Assembly: GCA_024710355.1 (NCBI GenBank)
Contig: JANJUX010000004.1
Span: 1-64,000 of the forward strand
DNA from: Candidatus Rifleibacteriota bacterium
GTDB taxonomy: Bacteria; Muiribacteriota; Ozemobacteria; Ozemobacterales; Ozemobacteraceae
Length of the DNA: 64,000 nt
Reading direction: 5' to 3'
Position numbers and translations under genes: made by a program. This document shows, piece by piece, positions 1-9,199 of the stretch. Below the pieces are notes generated by a model. It was given only the letters and a program-made list of their open reading frames with translations, ran no database searches and was not told the origin of the DNA. Each line of letters begins with the position of its first letter. Positions within the stretch are counted from its first letter, which is position 1.

Positions 1-41
1 GGGTAACTGGCAAAAACAGCGCCGCTTGAGCGCCTGGTCTG

Positions 42-725
42 TCAGTTGGCGGCGAGGGCGCGTTCGAGCCTTAATGTCACTTCTGGCCAGTTTACAACGT
101 TCCAGAATGCGTCGATGTAGCCGCCGCGCTGGTTCTGATACTTCAGATAGTAGGCATGTTCCCATACATCCAGACCGAGAATTGGTATGCCTTTGCGGTT
201 GCCGACATTCATCAGCGGATTGTCCTGATTGGCAGTCGAGGTGATGAACAGGCCGCCGTCGGTGTCGACGCACAACCAGGCCCAGCCGCTGCCAAACCGG
301 CCTAATGCGGCTTTTTTAAATTCTTCTTTGAATTTTTCAAAGCTTTCGAAAGCGGTGTTTATCTTTTCAGCAAGCTTGCCCTGAGGCTCGCCGCCTGCCC
401 TGGGTGCCATTACCCGCCAGAAAAGATCATGATTGAAGTGCCCGCCGGCATTATTGCGCAATGCTTCCGGCCAGCTGGCAATTTCGGTGAGGGCTTCCTG
501 CAGCCCGCGTTCTAAAAAGGCAGAGCCAGATGCTGCCTTGAGCATGTTGTCGTAATAGGCGCGATGATGCCGGCTGTAGTGAATTTCCATGGTCTGGGTG
601 TCAATGTAAGGTTCCAGGGCATCAAAGGCGTAGGGCAGGGGAGCGAATTCAGGAACTGCGGGCTGTGCCTGCAGGCTAGTCGTGGCTAAGAGTGCGGCGA
701 GAACCAGAAAAAGAACTTTTCGCAT
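42..725 (-). CDS. sodA: Exported Fe/Mn-family superoxide dismutase
   Basis: A 227-residue protein that dismutates superoxide to peroxide and oxygen. The first ~20 residues form a signal peptide ([20 protein letters not shown]), so the enzyme should act outside the cytoplasm. The four metal ligands are visible: H49 (EIHY), H99 ([10 protein letters not shown]), D186 and H190 (DVWEHAYY). The GGHxNH context and Q167 in TANQDNP match the Mn or cambialistic type better than the Fe type. I chose the ATG at 725 because an AGGAGG-like site lies just upstream and the signal peptide begins there; an upstream in-frame start at 845 would add about 40 basic residues that fit no SOD. It diverges from the C25 peptidase gene. 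Fold call is firm; metal type is inferred. Confidence 0.93.
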   Translation of the reverse strand: MRKVLFLVLAALLATTSLQAQPAVPEFAPLPYAFDALEPYIDTQTMEIHYSRHHRAYYDNMLKAASGSAFLERGLQEALTEIASWPEALRNNAGGHFNHDLFWRVMAPRAGGEPQGKLAEKINTAFESFEKFKEEFKKAALGRFGSGWAWLCVDTDGGLFITSTANQDNPLMNVGNRKGIPILGLDVWEHAYYLKYQNQRGGYIDAFWNVVNWPEVTLRLERALAAN

Positions 726-1077
726 TTTATCCTCCTTAAAATATCTGTAGGTATTAGAGGAATATAACTGAAGCACCTGTTTTTTTCTACGATAAATTAA
801 ATAAAAATAGGTTTGCATTTTTTTTGTTACACCAGTGTACCTCATTTGTTTTAAAAGACCGTTGTCGGGAAAAAAACAAAAAAACTGTTACCGTGCATTG
901 ACAATGTCAGGAAATTTCTATAAGCTGAACTGCTGGAGAGAAAATCTTTGCAGTATTCACACCCATTTTTTTGAGGCGCTGTGCGGCATTGATTTTCGCG
1001 ATTGTACCGCCATGGCGGTTGTATGGCACGGAGGTTTTACTCCTGGCAGAATGTAGTATGTTGAAAGGGGACAGGTA
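726..1077. promoter_or_regulatory. Divergent intergenic region with palindromes
   Basis: These 352 bases separate the divergent superoxide dismutase and C25 peptidase genes. I see no gene. TTGACA at 898-903 is followed 15 bases later by TATAAG (919-924), a possible plus-strand promoter with a short spacer. TGACA-A-TGTCA at 899-909 is an inverted repeat overlapping that -35. ACCGCCATGGCGGT at 1006-1019 is a perfect 14-base palindrome about 60 bases before the peptidase start and could be an operator. No regulator can be named from the sequence. Confidence 0.35.
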
Positions 1078-3135
1078 GTGAAGAAGTTTTTTGTATTTTT
1101 TGTAATGATGGTAATGTTGACCGGTGTCGTTTTTGCTGGTGAACTCGAGCTCAAGGATGCCAAAGGCAGCGGGCTCAAGGTAATTTCCCACAAGATGGGT
1201 GGCCAGGGCGAAATGACCATGCGCATGAGCTGCTCGCTCGACAAACTGCATTTTTATGATGCAGAAACCCCCAAGGGAAGCTTCACCGTCATGTATTCAC
1301 CCGAATTCTTTTTCGGCGGCGAATACGGCGCTCCTCAGCTCCCCGTCATCACCAAACTGATCCAGATTCCGTTTGGCGCCAACTTCAGAATCGAAGTGAA
1401 AAGCTATGACACCCAGGAATACAATCTGGCTGACTATGGCGTTTCTACCCGCATTTTCCCGAGACAGCCTTCTGCCCCCAAAGACGGTTCAGAAGTTCCT
1501 TTCATCTATGAACAGTCTGCTTATGTTTTCAAAGGCTTCCATGGTCAGCAGCTGACCTGCATCAAAGACATCGGTGTAATGCGCCACATGCGCCTCGCCC
1601 ACCTGACCATCGCTCCGGTTAAATACAACCCGATCGACAACAAAATCATTGTTTATAACAACATTGAATTTGAAGTGGTCATGGAAAACGCCGACATGAC
1701 CAAAACCAGAGACGAACACAACAACCTCTGGTCACCGGCCTTCAGCTGGATGGAATCACTCGTCGTTGTTCCCGAAGCCCTGCGCTTTGGCGAAAGAAAT
1801 GCCGTTCAGAGCTACCTGATCGTTGCTGACCCGGCTTTCAAAGATGCTCTCGCCCCCTTCGTCGCCTGGAAAACCCAGAAGGGTTTCAAAGTTCAGGTTG
1901 TTTATGCTGACCAGTTCGGCACCGGTGCTGCTCTTACCGCCGGCCTGAAAGAATATATCCACAACCTCTACAACAACCCGACTGCCGATATGCCGGCTCC
2001 GAGCTATGTGCTCTTCGTTGGCGACCATGACAAGATTCCGGCTTTCAAAGGCCAGACCAACACTCACATCACTGACCTCTATTATGCAGCCGTAACCCCC
2101 GGCGATTTCCTGCCTGACATCCTCACCGGCCGTTTCTCAGCCAGCGATCTCAGTCAGCTGCAGCCCCAGATCGACAAAACCCTCGAATACGAAAAATTCC
2201 AGTTTGCTGATCCTTCCTTCCTCGACGACGTAGTTCTCATCGCCGGCTGGGATGGCAGCTGGGCAAGAAGCCACGGCTGGCCCCACATCAACTATGCCAA
2301 AAAATACTACATCAACGAAGAAAAAGGTTTCAGAAATGTAGCCACCTACCTGTCAGCCGGTTCACACCAGAACGAAGCCAAAATCGTTGCTGACGTAGCC
2401 AAGGGTGCCTGCTATGTTAACTATACCGCTCACGGTTCTCCGACTTCATGGGCTGACCCCGCTTTCAGCATCAGCAATATCATGAACCTCGGCAACAAGG
2501 GCAAATACCCCTTCGTTATCGGTAACTGCTGCATCACCAATAAATTCGAACTGGCCCAGTGCTTCGGCGAAGCATGGCTCAGAGCCAAAGATGCCGGCGC
2601 TATCGGTTATGTTGGCGGCTCGAACAACACCTACTGGGATGAAGATTTCTGGTGGGGCGTTGGTCTGCATGCCATCGTAAAACCCAACAACGACGGCGTT
2701 CCCCCGCTCAAGGAAAAAACCGGCCCCGGCGCTTTCGAAGCTATGTTCGAAGGCAATGGCACCTCTAACGCTGGTTTCATGCTGGCCGGCAACCTGGCTG
2801 TTGAACAGTCAAGCTCAAGCCGCAAGCATTACTACTGGGAAATCTACCACCTCATGGGTGACCCCGCGCTGAAAACCTTCATGGGTCAGCCGAAAGCCAT
2901 GAGAGTCAGCTTCGACAACGAAATCAACGCCAGAACCACCTCGGTAAAAGTTAACGCTCCCGCCGGTTCTTATGTTGGTATCAGCGCCAACGACACTCTG
3001 CTGGGCGCCGCTTTCGTTGACGCCGACGGTTCTGTCGATGTTAACCTGAGCTCTGTTCCGGCCAATGGCGAAGCAATGGTGGTTGTAACCGCCGCCAACG
3101 CCATTCCGTTCATGGGCAAAATCAACATCCGCTGA
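1078..3135 (+). CDS. Secreted gingipain-like cysteine peptidase (family C25)
   Basis: A 685-residue exported protein with an N-terminal signal peptide (MKKFFVFFVMMVMLTGVVFA). After a pro-domain of about 240 residues comes a gingipain-type catalytic domain. The catalytic His is H452 in YTAHGSPTSWADP, nearly identical to the gingipain HGSETAWADP context, and the nucleophile should be C485 in NCCITNKF. The last ~80 residues resemble the Ig-like module that follows the gingipain catalytic domain; I see no type IX secretion C-terminal domain. The start is GTG with AGGGG upstream. Codon use is strongly biased (AAC, GAC, CCC), suggesting high expression. Specificity (Arg, Lys or other) cannot be read from the sequence. 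A terminator follows directly. Confidence 0.9.
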   Translation: MKKFFVFFVMMVMLTGVVFAGELELKDAKGSGLKVISHKMGGQGEMTMRMSCSLDKLHFYDAETPKGSFTVMYSPEFFFGGEYGAPQLPVITKLIQIPFGANFRIEVKSYDTQEYNLADYGVSTRIFPRQPSAPKDGSEVPFIYEQSAYVFKGFHGQQLTCIKDIGVMRHMRLAHLTIAPVKYNPIDNKIIVYNNIEFEVVMENADMTKTRDEHNNLWSPAFSWMESLVVVPEALRFGERNAVQSYLIVADPAFKDALAPFVAWKTQKGFKVQVVYADQFGTGAALTAGLKEYIHNLYNNPTADMPAPSYVLFVGDHDKIPAFKGQTNTHITDLYYAAVTPGDFLPDILTGRFSASDLSQLQPQIDKTLEYEKFQFADPSFLDDVVLIAGWDGSWARSHGWPHINYAKKYYINEEKGFRNVATYLSAGSHQNEAKIVADVAKGACYVNYTAHGSPTSWADPAFSISNIMNLGNKGKYPFVIGNCCITNKFELAQCFGEAWLRAKDAGAIGYVGGSNNTYWDEDFWWGVGLHAIVKPNNDGVPPLKEKTGPGAFEAMFEGNGTSNAGFMLAGNLAVEQSSSSRKHYYWEIYHLMGDPALKTFMGQPKAMRVSFDNEINARTTSVKVNAPAGSYVGISANDTLLGAAFVDADGSVDVNLSSVPANGEAMVVVTAANAIPFMGKINIR

Positions 3136-3151
3136 TCTGATTGTCTGATCG

Positions 3152-3205
3152 ACCGGGTGATACTCGATGAAGCAAGGCATCGATGTATCACCCGGTTTCT
3201 CTTTT
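3152..3205 (+). terminator. Rho-independent terminator after the C25 peptidase
   Basis: A 12-bp inverted repeat (ACCGGGTGATAC at 3152-3163, GTATCACCCGGT at 3185-3196) is followed by a T-rich tract ending near 3205. It sits 17 bases past the peptidase stop and isolates that gene from lysC. Confidence 0.75.
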
Positions 3206-3212
3206 CACAGGC

Positions 3213-3241
3213 TTGTATTTTGTCTCTGCAACATTTAAACT
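3213..3241 (+). promoter_or_regulatory. Probable lysC promoter
   Basis: TTGTAT (3213-3218), a 17-base spacer and TAAACT (3236-3241) resemble a sigma-70 promoter. It lies between the upstream terminator and lysC, leaving a leader of about 37 bases with a GAGGT ribosome binding site. Confidence 0.45.
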
Positions 3242-3284
3242 TTTTCGCTCTCTGGTCGTTCAATCTTAATCGCGAGGTCTTTGC

Positions 3285-4628
3285 ATGATAGTCATGAAAT
3301 TTGGTGGCAGTTCTGTCGCCAACGCCGAAAGAATCAGACATGTTACCGATATTATAAAAATGTTTCTGGCCGAACGACCGGTCATTGTCGCCTCAGCCAT
3401 GGGCAAAACCACCGACAATCTTCTTGCTGCCGCAGAAAGGGCTGTGAACGGCCAGGTCTGCATTGAAGAAATATGTCATCTGCACTATTCGGTTGCCGCT
3501 GAGCTGCAGATCGAAACTGTCGAGGTTCAAAGCCTGCTTGACGAGCTCAAAAAACTTCTCGAAGGCATTTCACTGATTCGTGAAGTATCTGCGCGCACTA
3601 AAGACTATCTCGTGTCTTTCGGTGAAAGGCTGTCTGTAAGGATCCTGGCGGCTCATCTCAGCAGAGTTGGCGTAAATGCAAGGTTTTTCGATGCTTTCGA
3701 TATCGGCTTCGTCACTAATTCAGATTTCACCAACGCCGAACTGCTTGACGACAGCTACAACAGAATCGGCGAAGCGTTTGCGGCTCTGCAATCTGATTAT
3801 GTCTATACCCCGATTGTCACCGGTTTTATCGCCAAAGACCGGAATGGCGCCATCACAACCCTCGGGCGTGGCGGCAGCGATCTGACCGCCTCAGTAATCG
3901 GTGCCGCAATCAAAGCCAAAGAAATCATGGTCTGGAAAGACGTTGATGGCATTCTTACCACCGACCCGCGGGTTGTACCCGTTGCGCAGCCGGTCAAGAA
4001 CATTTCGTTCGAAGAGGCAAGCGAACTGGCTTATTTCGGCGCAAAGGTTCTGCACCCCCGTTCGATGCTGCCGGCCATGGCCAGGAATATTCCGTTCAGA
4101 GTCAAGAATTCATACAACCCGTCTCACCCCGGTACCCTCATTTTGAGCCGGTTTGACGACAAAGACGAACTGTTGCGGGTTCTGACTCTGAAGAAGAATG
4201 TTACACTCGTCGACATCGTTTCTACCCGAATGCTCGGGCAATATGGTTTTCTCGCAAGGGTGTTTCAAATTTTTGACGAACAGAGAATCTCGGTCGACAT
4301 GCTTGCTACCAGCGAAGTCAGTATTTCACTGACGCTCGACAGCCGTAACGGACAGCTCGATGGTCTGAAGCGGGAACTTGAAAAAATTGCCAACGTCGGT
4401 ATCAAGACCGGCAAAACCATCATTACCATGGTCGGCAACGTCAGGCACTCTTCTGAAATTCTTGAAAAGACCTTTAAGGTTTTGAATACGAGGGGTATCA
4501 ACGTTCAGATGATTTCTCAGGGCGCGTCAAAAGTTAATATCAGCTTCATAGTCGATGATGCTCAGGGCGAAACCTGCGTTCAGGAGCTGCACCGGGTCTT
4601 TTTTGAAACCGCACCGGCGCAGGTCTGA
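3285..4628 (+). CDS. lysC: Aspartokinase
   Basis: A 447-residue monofunctional aspartate kinase that phosphorylates L-aspartate, the first step toward lysine, diaminopimelate, threonine and methionine. The N-terminal KFGGSS motif (residues 5-10) starts the amino acid kinase fold. GRGGSDLTA and the metal/nucleotide segment WKDVDGILTTDPR follow near residues 200-225. The last ~140 residues contain two ACT-type regulatory domains (VTLVDIVSTRM..., ITMVGNVRHSS...), so feedback inhibition by an end-product amino acid is expected. There is no homoserine dehydrogenase fusion. The start has GAGGT six bases upstream. It is followed after 18 bases by lysA, giving a lysine/diaminopimelate operon. Confidence 0.96.
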   Translation: MIVMKFGGSSVANAERIRHVTDIIKMFLAERPVIVASAMGKTTDNLLAAAERAVNGQVCIEEICHLHYSVAAELQIETVEVQSLLDELKKLLEGISLIREVSARTKDYLVSFGERLSVRILAAHLSRVGVNARFFDAFDIGFVTNSDFTNAELLDDSYNRIGEAFAALQSDYVYTPIVTGFIAKDRNGAITTLGRGGSDLTASVIGAAIKAKEIMVWKDVDGILTTDPRVVPVAQPVKNISFEEASELAYFGAKVLHPRSMLPAMARNIPFRVKNSYNPSHPGTLILSRFDDKDELLRVLTLKKNVTLVDIVSTRMLGQYGFLARVFQIFDEQRISVDMLATSEVSISLTLDSRNGQLDGLKRELEKIANVGIKTGKTIITMVGNVRHSSEILEKTFKVLNTRGINVQMISQGASKVNISFIVDDAQGETCVQELHRVFFETAPAQV

Positions 4629-4646
4629 AAAAATACGGAGAAACAC

Positions 4647-5903
4647 ATGCAGTATAATTTCCCATTGAGTCACAGTCAGCTTCTTGAACTGACTCAGAAG
4701 CACGCCACACCTTTTCATATCTATGATGAGAGCATGATCCGAGGCAACGCTGCCCGGCTGAATCGCGCTTTTAGCTGGATGCCTGGCTTTATGAACTATT
4801 TTGCCGTCAAAGCACTTCCGAACCCTTTTATTCTCAGGATTCTCAAAGAGTGTGGCATGGGGGCCGACTGCAGTTCGCTGGCTGAACTGGTTCTTGCTGA
4901 AAAGGCCGGGATTACCGGCGAAAATATAATGTTTTCTTCGAACAACACACCGGCAGAGGAATTTGCTGCCGCAGGCAAACTTGCTGCAATTATCAACCTC
5001 GATGATATAAGTCATATCGATTTTCTCGAACAAGTGGCCGGAATGCCTGAAATCATCAGCTTCAGATACAATCCGGGGCCGTTGAAAGACGGAAACGTCA
5101 TTATCGGCAACCCTGAAGAAGCAAAATACGGTCTGACGCGTTCACAGACCATCGAAGCTTATCGGATTGCCGCAGAAAAGGGTGTCAGGCGCTTCGGGCT
5201 GCATACAATGGTGGCTTCGAACGAGCTGAACGAGGAATACCACATCGAAACCGCCCGAATTCTCTTTGAACTGGTTGTCGAAATCAGCCAGAAGACTGGC
5301 ATCAGAATCGAATTTGTCGATCTTGGTGGCGGTTACGGTGTTCCATATAGCCCCGAAGCCGAAGAACTCGATCTTGCGAAAATTTCGCAGGGCATAAAAA
5401 GCGAATACGACAGGCTGATAGCGGCGAATGGTCTTTCCCCGCTCAGAATCGTCATGGAAAACGGTCGCATGATTACCGGACCCTATGGCTGGCTGGTGGC
5501 GCGCGTTCGCCATTTGAAGCATATCTACCGTGATTACGCCGGCCTCGATGCCAGCATGGCCAACCTGATGCGGCCCGGAATGTACGGCGCCTATCATCAC
5601 ATTACCGTGCCTGGCAAAGATCACCTGCCGCACGATCACAAATATGACGTGACCGGTTCGTTGTGTGAAAACAATGATAAATTTGCCGTAGAACGCATGT
5701 TGCCTGAGCTGGAGCCCGGTGATCTCGTGGTGATTCATACAACTGGTGCGCACGGGCATGCGATGGGCTTTAATTACAATGGCCAGTTGCGTTCTTCAGA
5801 GTTGCTGCGCCGCTGTGACGACAGTGTCGTCGAAATCAGGCGCGCTGAAACGCTTGAAGATCACTTTGCCACCCTGGATTTTGCCCGCCTCAAGAACTTC
5901 TAA
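4647..5903 (+). CDS. lysA: Diaminopimelate decarboxylase-like PLP enzyme
   Basis: A 418-residue fold-type III PLP decarboxylase, most likely converting meso-diaminopimelate to lysine given its place directly after lysC. K55 in YFAVKA is the expected Schiff-base lysine. DLGGGYG (225-231) binds the PLP phosphate, ENGR (271-274) is conserved, and C340 in GSLCENND is the dimer-interface cysteine. An oddity: the usual HxHIGS motif reads HTMVAS (186-191), so the histidine that normally stacks on PLP is M188. This places the protein in a variant branch of the family, and a different amino acid substrate is possible. A GGAG site precedes the ATG. Confidence 0.88.
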   Translation: MQYNFPLSHSQLLELTQKHATPFHIYDESMIRGNAARLNRAFSWMPGFMNYFAVKALPNPFILRILKECGMGADCSSLAELVLAEKAGITGENIMFSSNNTPAEEFAAAGKLAAIINLDDISHIDFLEQVAGMPEIISFRYNPGPLKDGNVIIGNPEEAKYGLTRSQTIEAYRIAAEKGVRRFGLHTMVASNELNEEYHIETARILFELVVEISQKTGIRIEFVDLGGGYGVPYSPEAEELDLAKISQGIKSEYDRLIAANGLSPLRIVMENGRMITGPYGWLVARVRHLKHIYRDYAGLDASMANLMRPGMYGAYHHITVPGKDHLPHDHKYDVTGSLCENNDKFAVERMLPELEPGDLVVIHTTGAHGHAMGFNYNGQLRSSELLRRCDDSVVEIRRAETLEDHFATLDFARLKNF

Positions 5904-6029
5904 TTCCGGCAGAACTTCTGGTAACCTTCGTTCGCGATTTCGCATTTGTCACAGTGAATGAGGGGGCCGGGTCCGGTCTGATAAATTAAGGTTTTTTGTG
6001 GCAATTGCCCGGCCGGCAGCAAAATTCTG

Positions 6030-6058
6030 TTGTCTGAATGGCAATGAAGTGCTATAAA
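6030..6058 (+). promoter_or_regulatory. Promoter for the exported protein at 6087
   Basis: TTGTCT (6030-6035), a 17-base spacer and TATAAA (6053-6058) form a good sigma-70-like promoter about 29 bases before the ATG at 6087. The rest of the gap after lysA (5904-6029) shows nothing I recognise. Confidence 0.5.
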
Positions 6059-6086
6059 GCTTTTGAGCGAAATTCAGGAGCTTGTT

Positions 6087-7013
6087 ATGATCAGGTTGCT
6101 GGCCCTATTTTCAATATTTGTTTTTTTCTCCGGCTTTCAGGCGGCTGCGGCCGTTGAGGCTGACATCGAGTTTGCTGCCGTTCCCGAGACGCATGAGATG
6201 GTTTATCATGACCCGGGCAAATGGCAGCTTGAACCGGAAAAGGATATTTTCTTTTCGATCAACGGGGTGGTCAACCCGCGCTATTTTACCGGGGAAATAA
6301 ACCAGGAAGAGCCACCGGTCAGCAATTACCTCGAAAACGACGACTTTGAAAGTATGACCGCTTTTTATCAGGAGAAAAGCCTGATCAGAAAGGGGATGCA
6401 GGCTTTGCTGCTTACCGCTACCGCAACGATTCCGGTCGAAATCAGTGAATTCTATTTCGAAATGATGAACAGCGCCTTCTGTTTCAAAGTTCCCGAAAAT
6501 TCAGGCGAAGAAAATCAGCCGTCTTTGCTGGTTATCGCCGAAAAAGCGCCATCGGCACAGGCTGTACTGCTTACCACTGCCGACTTTTCCGAGGCCGAAA
6601 CCAGATTGAAGCAGTTCTTTGCCACAGACAAAAGCTTTATTCCGGTTACCTCGTCAAATGCGGCGGCACAGAACCTCACCGGGCCGGACCTTGAAAAATT
6701 CATCGCGGACCATCTCAAGGTAAAAAAAATCAGCGGACTGTCAGAGGCTGGTTTTGAAAAGATCAGATTCGTCAGAGGCGGCTTCAGCGTCAGCGAAGAA
6801 TACGACGAAGAATTCACCGCTGTCTTTCTTGCTGATGGAAGCTGCAAGGTGTTGCCGAACTACACGCTTTATTCGGCTTTCAAGGTCAACGGCTCTATTT
6901 ATTTCTGGGGAATCTGGAATTACCCGGAAACGGGCTGGTGTGACTTTCAGATTTTCAAATTTGCTGCCGGCGGCCTGACTCAGGTGTTTACCGACAGTTC
7001 TTTTTCTAATTGA
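6087..7013 (+). CDS. Exported protein of unknown function
   Basis: A 308-residue protein with a clear signal peptide (MIRLLALFSIFVFFSGFQAAAA), so it is periplasmic or surface-exposed. I chose the ATG at 6087 because AGGAG lies six bases upstream and the signal peptide starts there; a TTG at 6063 is in frame but unlikely. The mature part has no motif I recognise. It is aromatic-rich toward the C terminus (IYFWGIWNYPETGWCDFQIFKF), suggesting beta structure. It has its own promoter and is followed by an HD-domain gene after 51 bases, with a weak GC-rich hairpin but no T-tract between them. No function can be assigned. Confidence 0.7.
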   Translation: MIRLLALFSIFVFFSGFQAAAAVEADIEFAAVPETHEMVYHDPGKWQLEPEKDIFFSINGVVNPRYFTGEINQEEPPVSNYLENDDFESMTAFYQEKSLIRKGMQALLLTATATIPVEISEFYFEMMNSAFCFKVPENSGEENQPSLLVIAEKAPSAQAVLLTTADFSEAETRLKQFFATDKSFIPVTSSNAAAQNLTGPDLEKFIADHLKVKKISGLSEAGFEKIRFVRGGFSVSEEYDEEFTAVFLADGSCKVLPNYTLYSAFKVNGSIYFWGIWNYPETGWCDFQIFKFAAGGLTQVFTDSSFSN

Positions 7014-7064
7014 AAAGGCGGCGCATCGAAAAGCGTCGCCTGCCACCGGGATCGGATATAACAG

Positions 7065-7862
7065 ATGAATCGTCAGGAATTTTCCCGATTGAGGCAGCGT
7101 TTTAGCAGCTATGTCGACACATTTCGTGATGTCGATGCAAAGCTCCACCCGATGATGGAGCTCAAGCTGCAGCATTCGCTTCGGGTTGCCGATGAAGCCC
7201 GGGGAATTGCCACGGATCTTGGCTGGACCGAGGCAGAACTGGCTCTGGCAGAAACCATCGGCCTTTTTCATGACGTTGGCAGGTTTCTGCAGTATCAGAA
7301 ATACCAGACCTATTATGATCCGAAGTCTGTCGATCATGGTTGTCTCGGCTTTCAGATACTGCGTGATTCAGACTGGCTCGACCGGCTGAGTGATGACGAA
7401 AAACAGGTCGTTCTTGAATCGGTTCGGCTGCACAATGTTTACAGTCTGCCGTCCGACCTGCCTGCAGCGCTGAAAAGGTTCGTCGACCTGGTGCGCGATG
7501 CTGACAAACTCGACATATATCATGTCGTTAACAGCGCCTTTGACAAGGACAATCTTAAAGAAAATCCCGGCATAATGTGGAATATGCCGCGCGATTTTTC
7601 GCCAGACTCGATTATTCTCGAAGATCTGCGCAACCGCCGCCAGGCAAGCTATCGTGACGTAAAATCGCAGGCTGATTTCTGCCTGCTGCAGCTCTGCTGG
7701 ATCTACGACCTGAATTATCAGCCGGCTATCAGGCGCATTTACGAACGAAATATAGTTGAAAAACTCGCCGGAAGGCTGCCGGAGAACGATGTTCTGGCCG
7801 AGGCCGTCAGCCGCTTGCAGGCCTATGTAAAGAATTCTGGCGCCGGCGGCAATGGCTCATGA
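7065..7862 (+). CDS. HD-domain metal-dependent phosphohydrolase
   Basis: A 265-residue soluble protein of the HD superfamily. The metal-binding set is visible: the His of LQHSLRVA near residue 37, the HD pair in LFHDVGRF near 69-70, LHNVYS near 126 and the Asp of RDADKLD near 147. Such proteins hydrolyse nucleotides or cyclic nucleotides; the substrate is unknown here. It is not an HD-GYP protein because the GYP segment is absent. Its stop overlaps the start of the membrane protein at 7859 (ATGA), so the two are translationally coupled. The ribosome binding site is weak. Confidence 0.85.
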   Translation: MNRQEFSRLRQRFSSYVDTFRDVDAKLHPMMELKLQHSLRVADEARGIATDLGWTEAELALAETIGLFHDVGRFLQYQKYQTYYDPKSVDHGCLGFQILRDSDWLDRLSDDEKQVVLESVRLHNVYSLPSDLPAALKRFVDLVRDADKLDIYHVVNSAFDKDNLKENPGIMWNMPRDFSPDSIILEDLRNRRQASYRDVKSQADFCLLQLCWIYDLNYQPAIRRIYERNIVEKLAGRLPENDVLAEAVSRLQAYVKNSGAGGNGS

Positions 7863-9025
7863 CCTGCGATAGCGATTTAAAGCCGGTTCAGAATTCCGGC
7901 GGGACTCTGATGAATTCTGCTGAAGACCTGCGGGTGGCAGCTTTTGATCACGTTCGTGGTCTGGCGGTAATTTTCATGATCATCTCGCACGTTGCTCTGA
8001 TGTTTGGATCAGCTGAAGCCGCGGCTACTCCGATTGGCCGGTTCATGAACGATTTTTGCGGCACCGCTCCGGCTGCGCCTGTTTTTATGCTTCTGATGGG
8101 TATTTTTATGATTTTTCCCGGCGAAAAACGTGCGGAGCTGCTGTTCTGCCGCGGGCTGAAGCTTTTTGTGCTCGGGCTGCTGCTCAATATTATCAGAATG
8201 GTTATACCGTTTTTTCTGCTTTCCATCTTCATTCCGGGCGAATTCGAGCACATGTGCGCAATGCTGCAGGTGAGTCGCGGCGAAGTCTACTGGCGCATCT
8301 TCTACAACGTCGATATTCTTGGCTTTGCCGGAGCCGCCTGCATGCTCATTGCAGCTCTCAGCACGGTGTTTAAGAAGGCATGGCATTGGGTTCTGGCCGG
8401 CTCTGCGACGATCGTTGCCGCACCTTATCTCTGGGGCAGGGGTGAAGGGCTCGGAGCATTTTTTTATCTGCTGCAGCCGCTGTGGGGGCGGCAATTTGCC
8501 GAGGGCGTGCCGACCGATACTGCTTTTCCGGTTTTTCCGTGGCTGATTTTCCCGATTCTCGGCCTTATAATTGGCCGGTTTCTTAAAGATGGGCTGGAAT
8601 GTGTGCGTCTGGCCGGCCTGCTTCTTCGCATATCTCTGCTGACCGGTTCTGTCGGGGCGGCTCTCGTCTGGAAATATGGCATGGGCCAGTTTGGCGATTA
8701 TTATCGCATGTACCCGGGCGGCACCTTGCTGGTCGTAACTTTTGCAGCTCTCTGGACGGCTTTGTTTCTGTGGCTCGCAGGGTTTGCATGGCTCAGAGTG
8801 AAGCTGGACCGCCTGGTTTTCTGGAGCCGGCACATCACTCTGATTTACTTCGTTCAATGGTTTATTTTCGGGTTCAGCGTTCTGTTTCTGTATTTTCGCA
8901 GGGTCGACAACCCCTGGGTTCTGGTTGCGCTTACACCGTTGTCTTTGTGGCTGACCTGGCTGCTCACCCGGCTTTGTCTGGCGTCGTCGTCCCTTATGCG
9001 CTTTTTCCGCTGGTTTACTCACTGA
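7859..9025 (+). CDS. Multi-pass membrane acyltransferase-like protein
   Basis: A 388-residue integral membrane protein with about ten hydrophobic segments. The first reads FDHVRGLAVIFMIISHVALMF, with the R-GLA...H signature of membrane acyltransferases of the DUF1624/OpgC or acyltransferase-3 type, where the His in or after the first membrane segment is catalytic. It may acylate a sugar or lipid at the envelope; the acceptor is unknown. The first ATG (7859) overlaps the upstream stop; a second in-frame ATG at 7910 would remove a polar stretch of 17 residues and is possible. The pairing with the HD hydrolase is unexplained. Confidence 0.65.
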   Translation: MTCDSDLKPVQNSGGTLMNSAEDLRVAAFDHVRGLAVIFMIISHVALMFGSAEAAATPIGRFMNDFCGTAPAAPVFMLLMGIFMIFPGEKRAELLFCRGLKLFVLGLLLNIIRMVIPFFLLSIFIPGEFEHMCAMLQVSRGEVYWRIFYNVDILGFAGAACMLIAALSTVFKKAWHWVLAGSATIVAAPYLWGRGEGLGAFFYLLQPLWGRQFAEGVPTDTAFPVFPWLIFPILGLIIGRFLKDGLECVRLAGLLLRISLLTGSVGAALVWKYGMGQFGDYYRMYPGGTLLVVTFAALWTALFLWLAGFAWLRVKLDRLVFWSRHITLIYFVQWFIFGFSVLFLYFRRVDNPWVLVALTPLSLWLTWLLTRLCLASSSLMRFFRWFTH

Positions 9026-9115
9026 TCTGCCGGAGCCGATACGATGTTCTGGGTCTGTCGGATCTGCGGTCAGGGGGAGACGGCAAAAAATGGCTTCAGT
9101 TTGATTGTGTTAAAT

Positions 9116-9144
9116 TTCACAAACGCAGCGGGTTGTGCTATAAT
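9116..9144 (+). promoter_or_regulatory. hydF promoter
   Basis: TTCACA (9116-9121), a 17-base spacer and a consensus TATAAT (9139-9144) precede hydF by about 55 bases. This is one of the best promoter matches in the window. The rest of the 174-base gap (9026-9199) holds nothing else I recognise. Confidence 0.6.
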
Positions 9145-9199
9145 TTATCTGGAACACAGGAATTTTTATATACCAGAAATTGAAAGGTTGAGTTAAGCA

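Noticed and set aside
8009..9022. Open minus-strand frame of 337 codons opposite the membrane acyltransferase gene
   Set aside because: The translation is Gln/Lys/Arg/Pro-rich without any domain, as expected antisense to a Leu-rich membrane protein; the plus-strand gene has a clear family signature.
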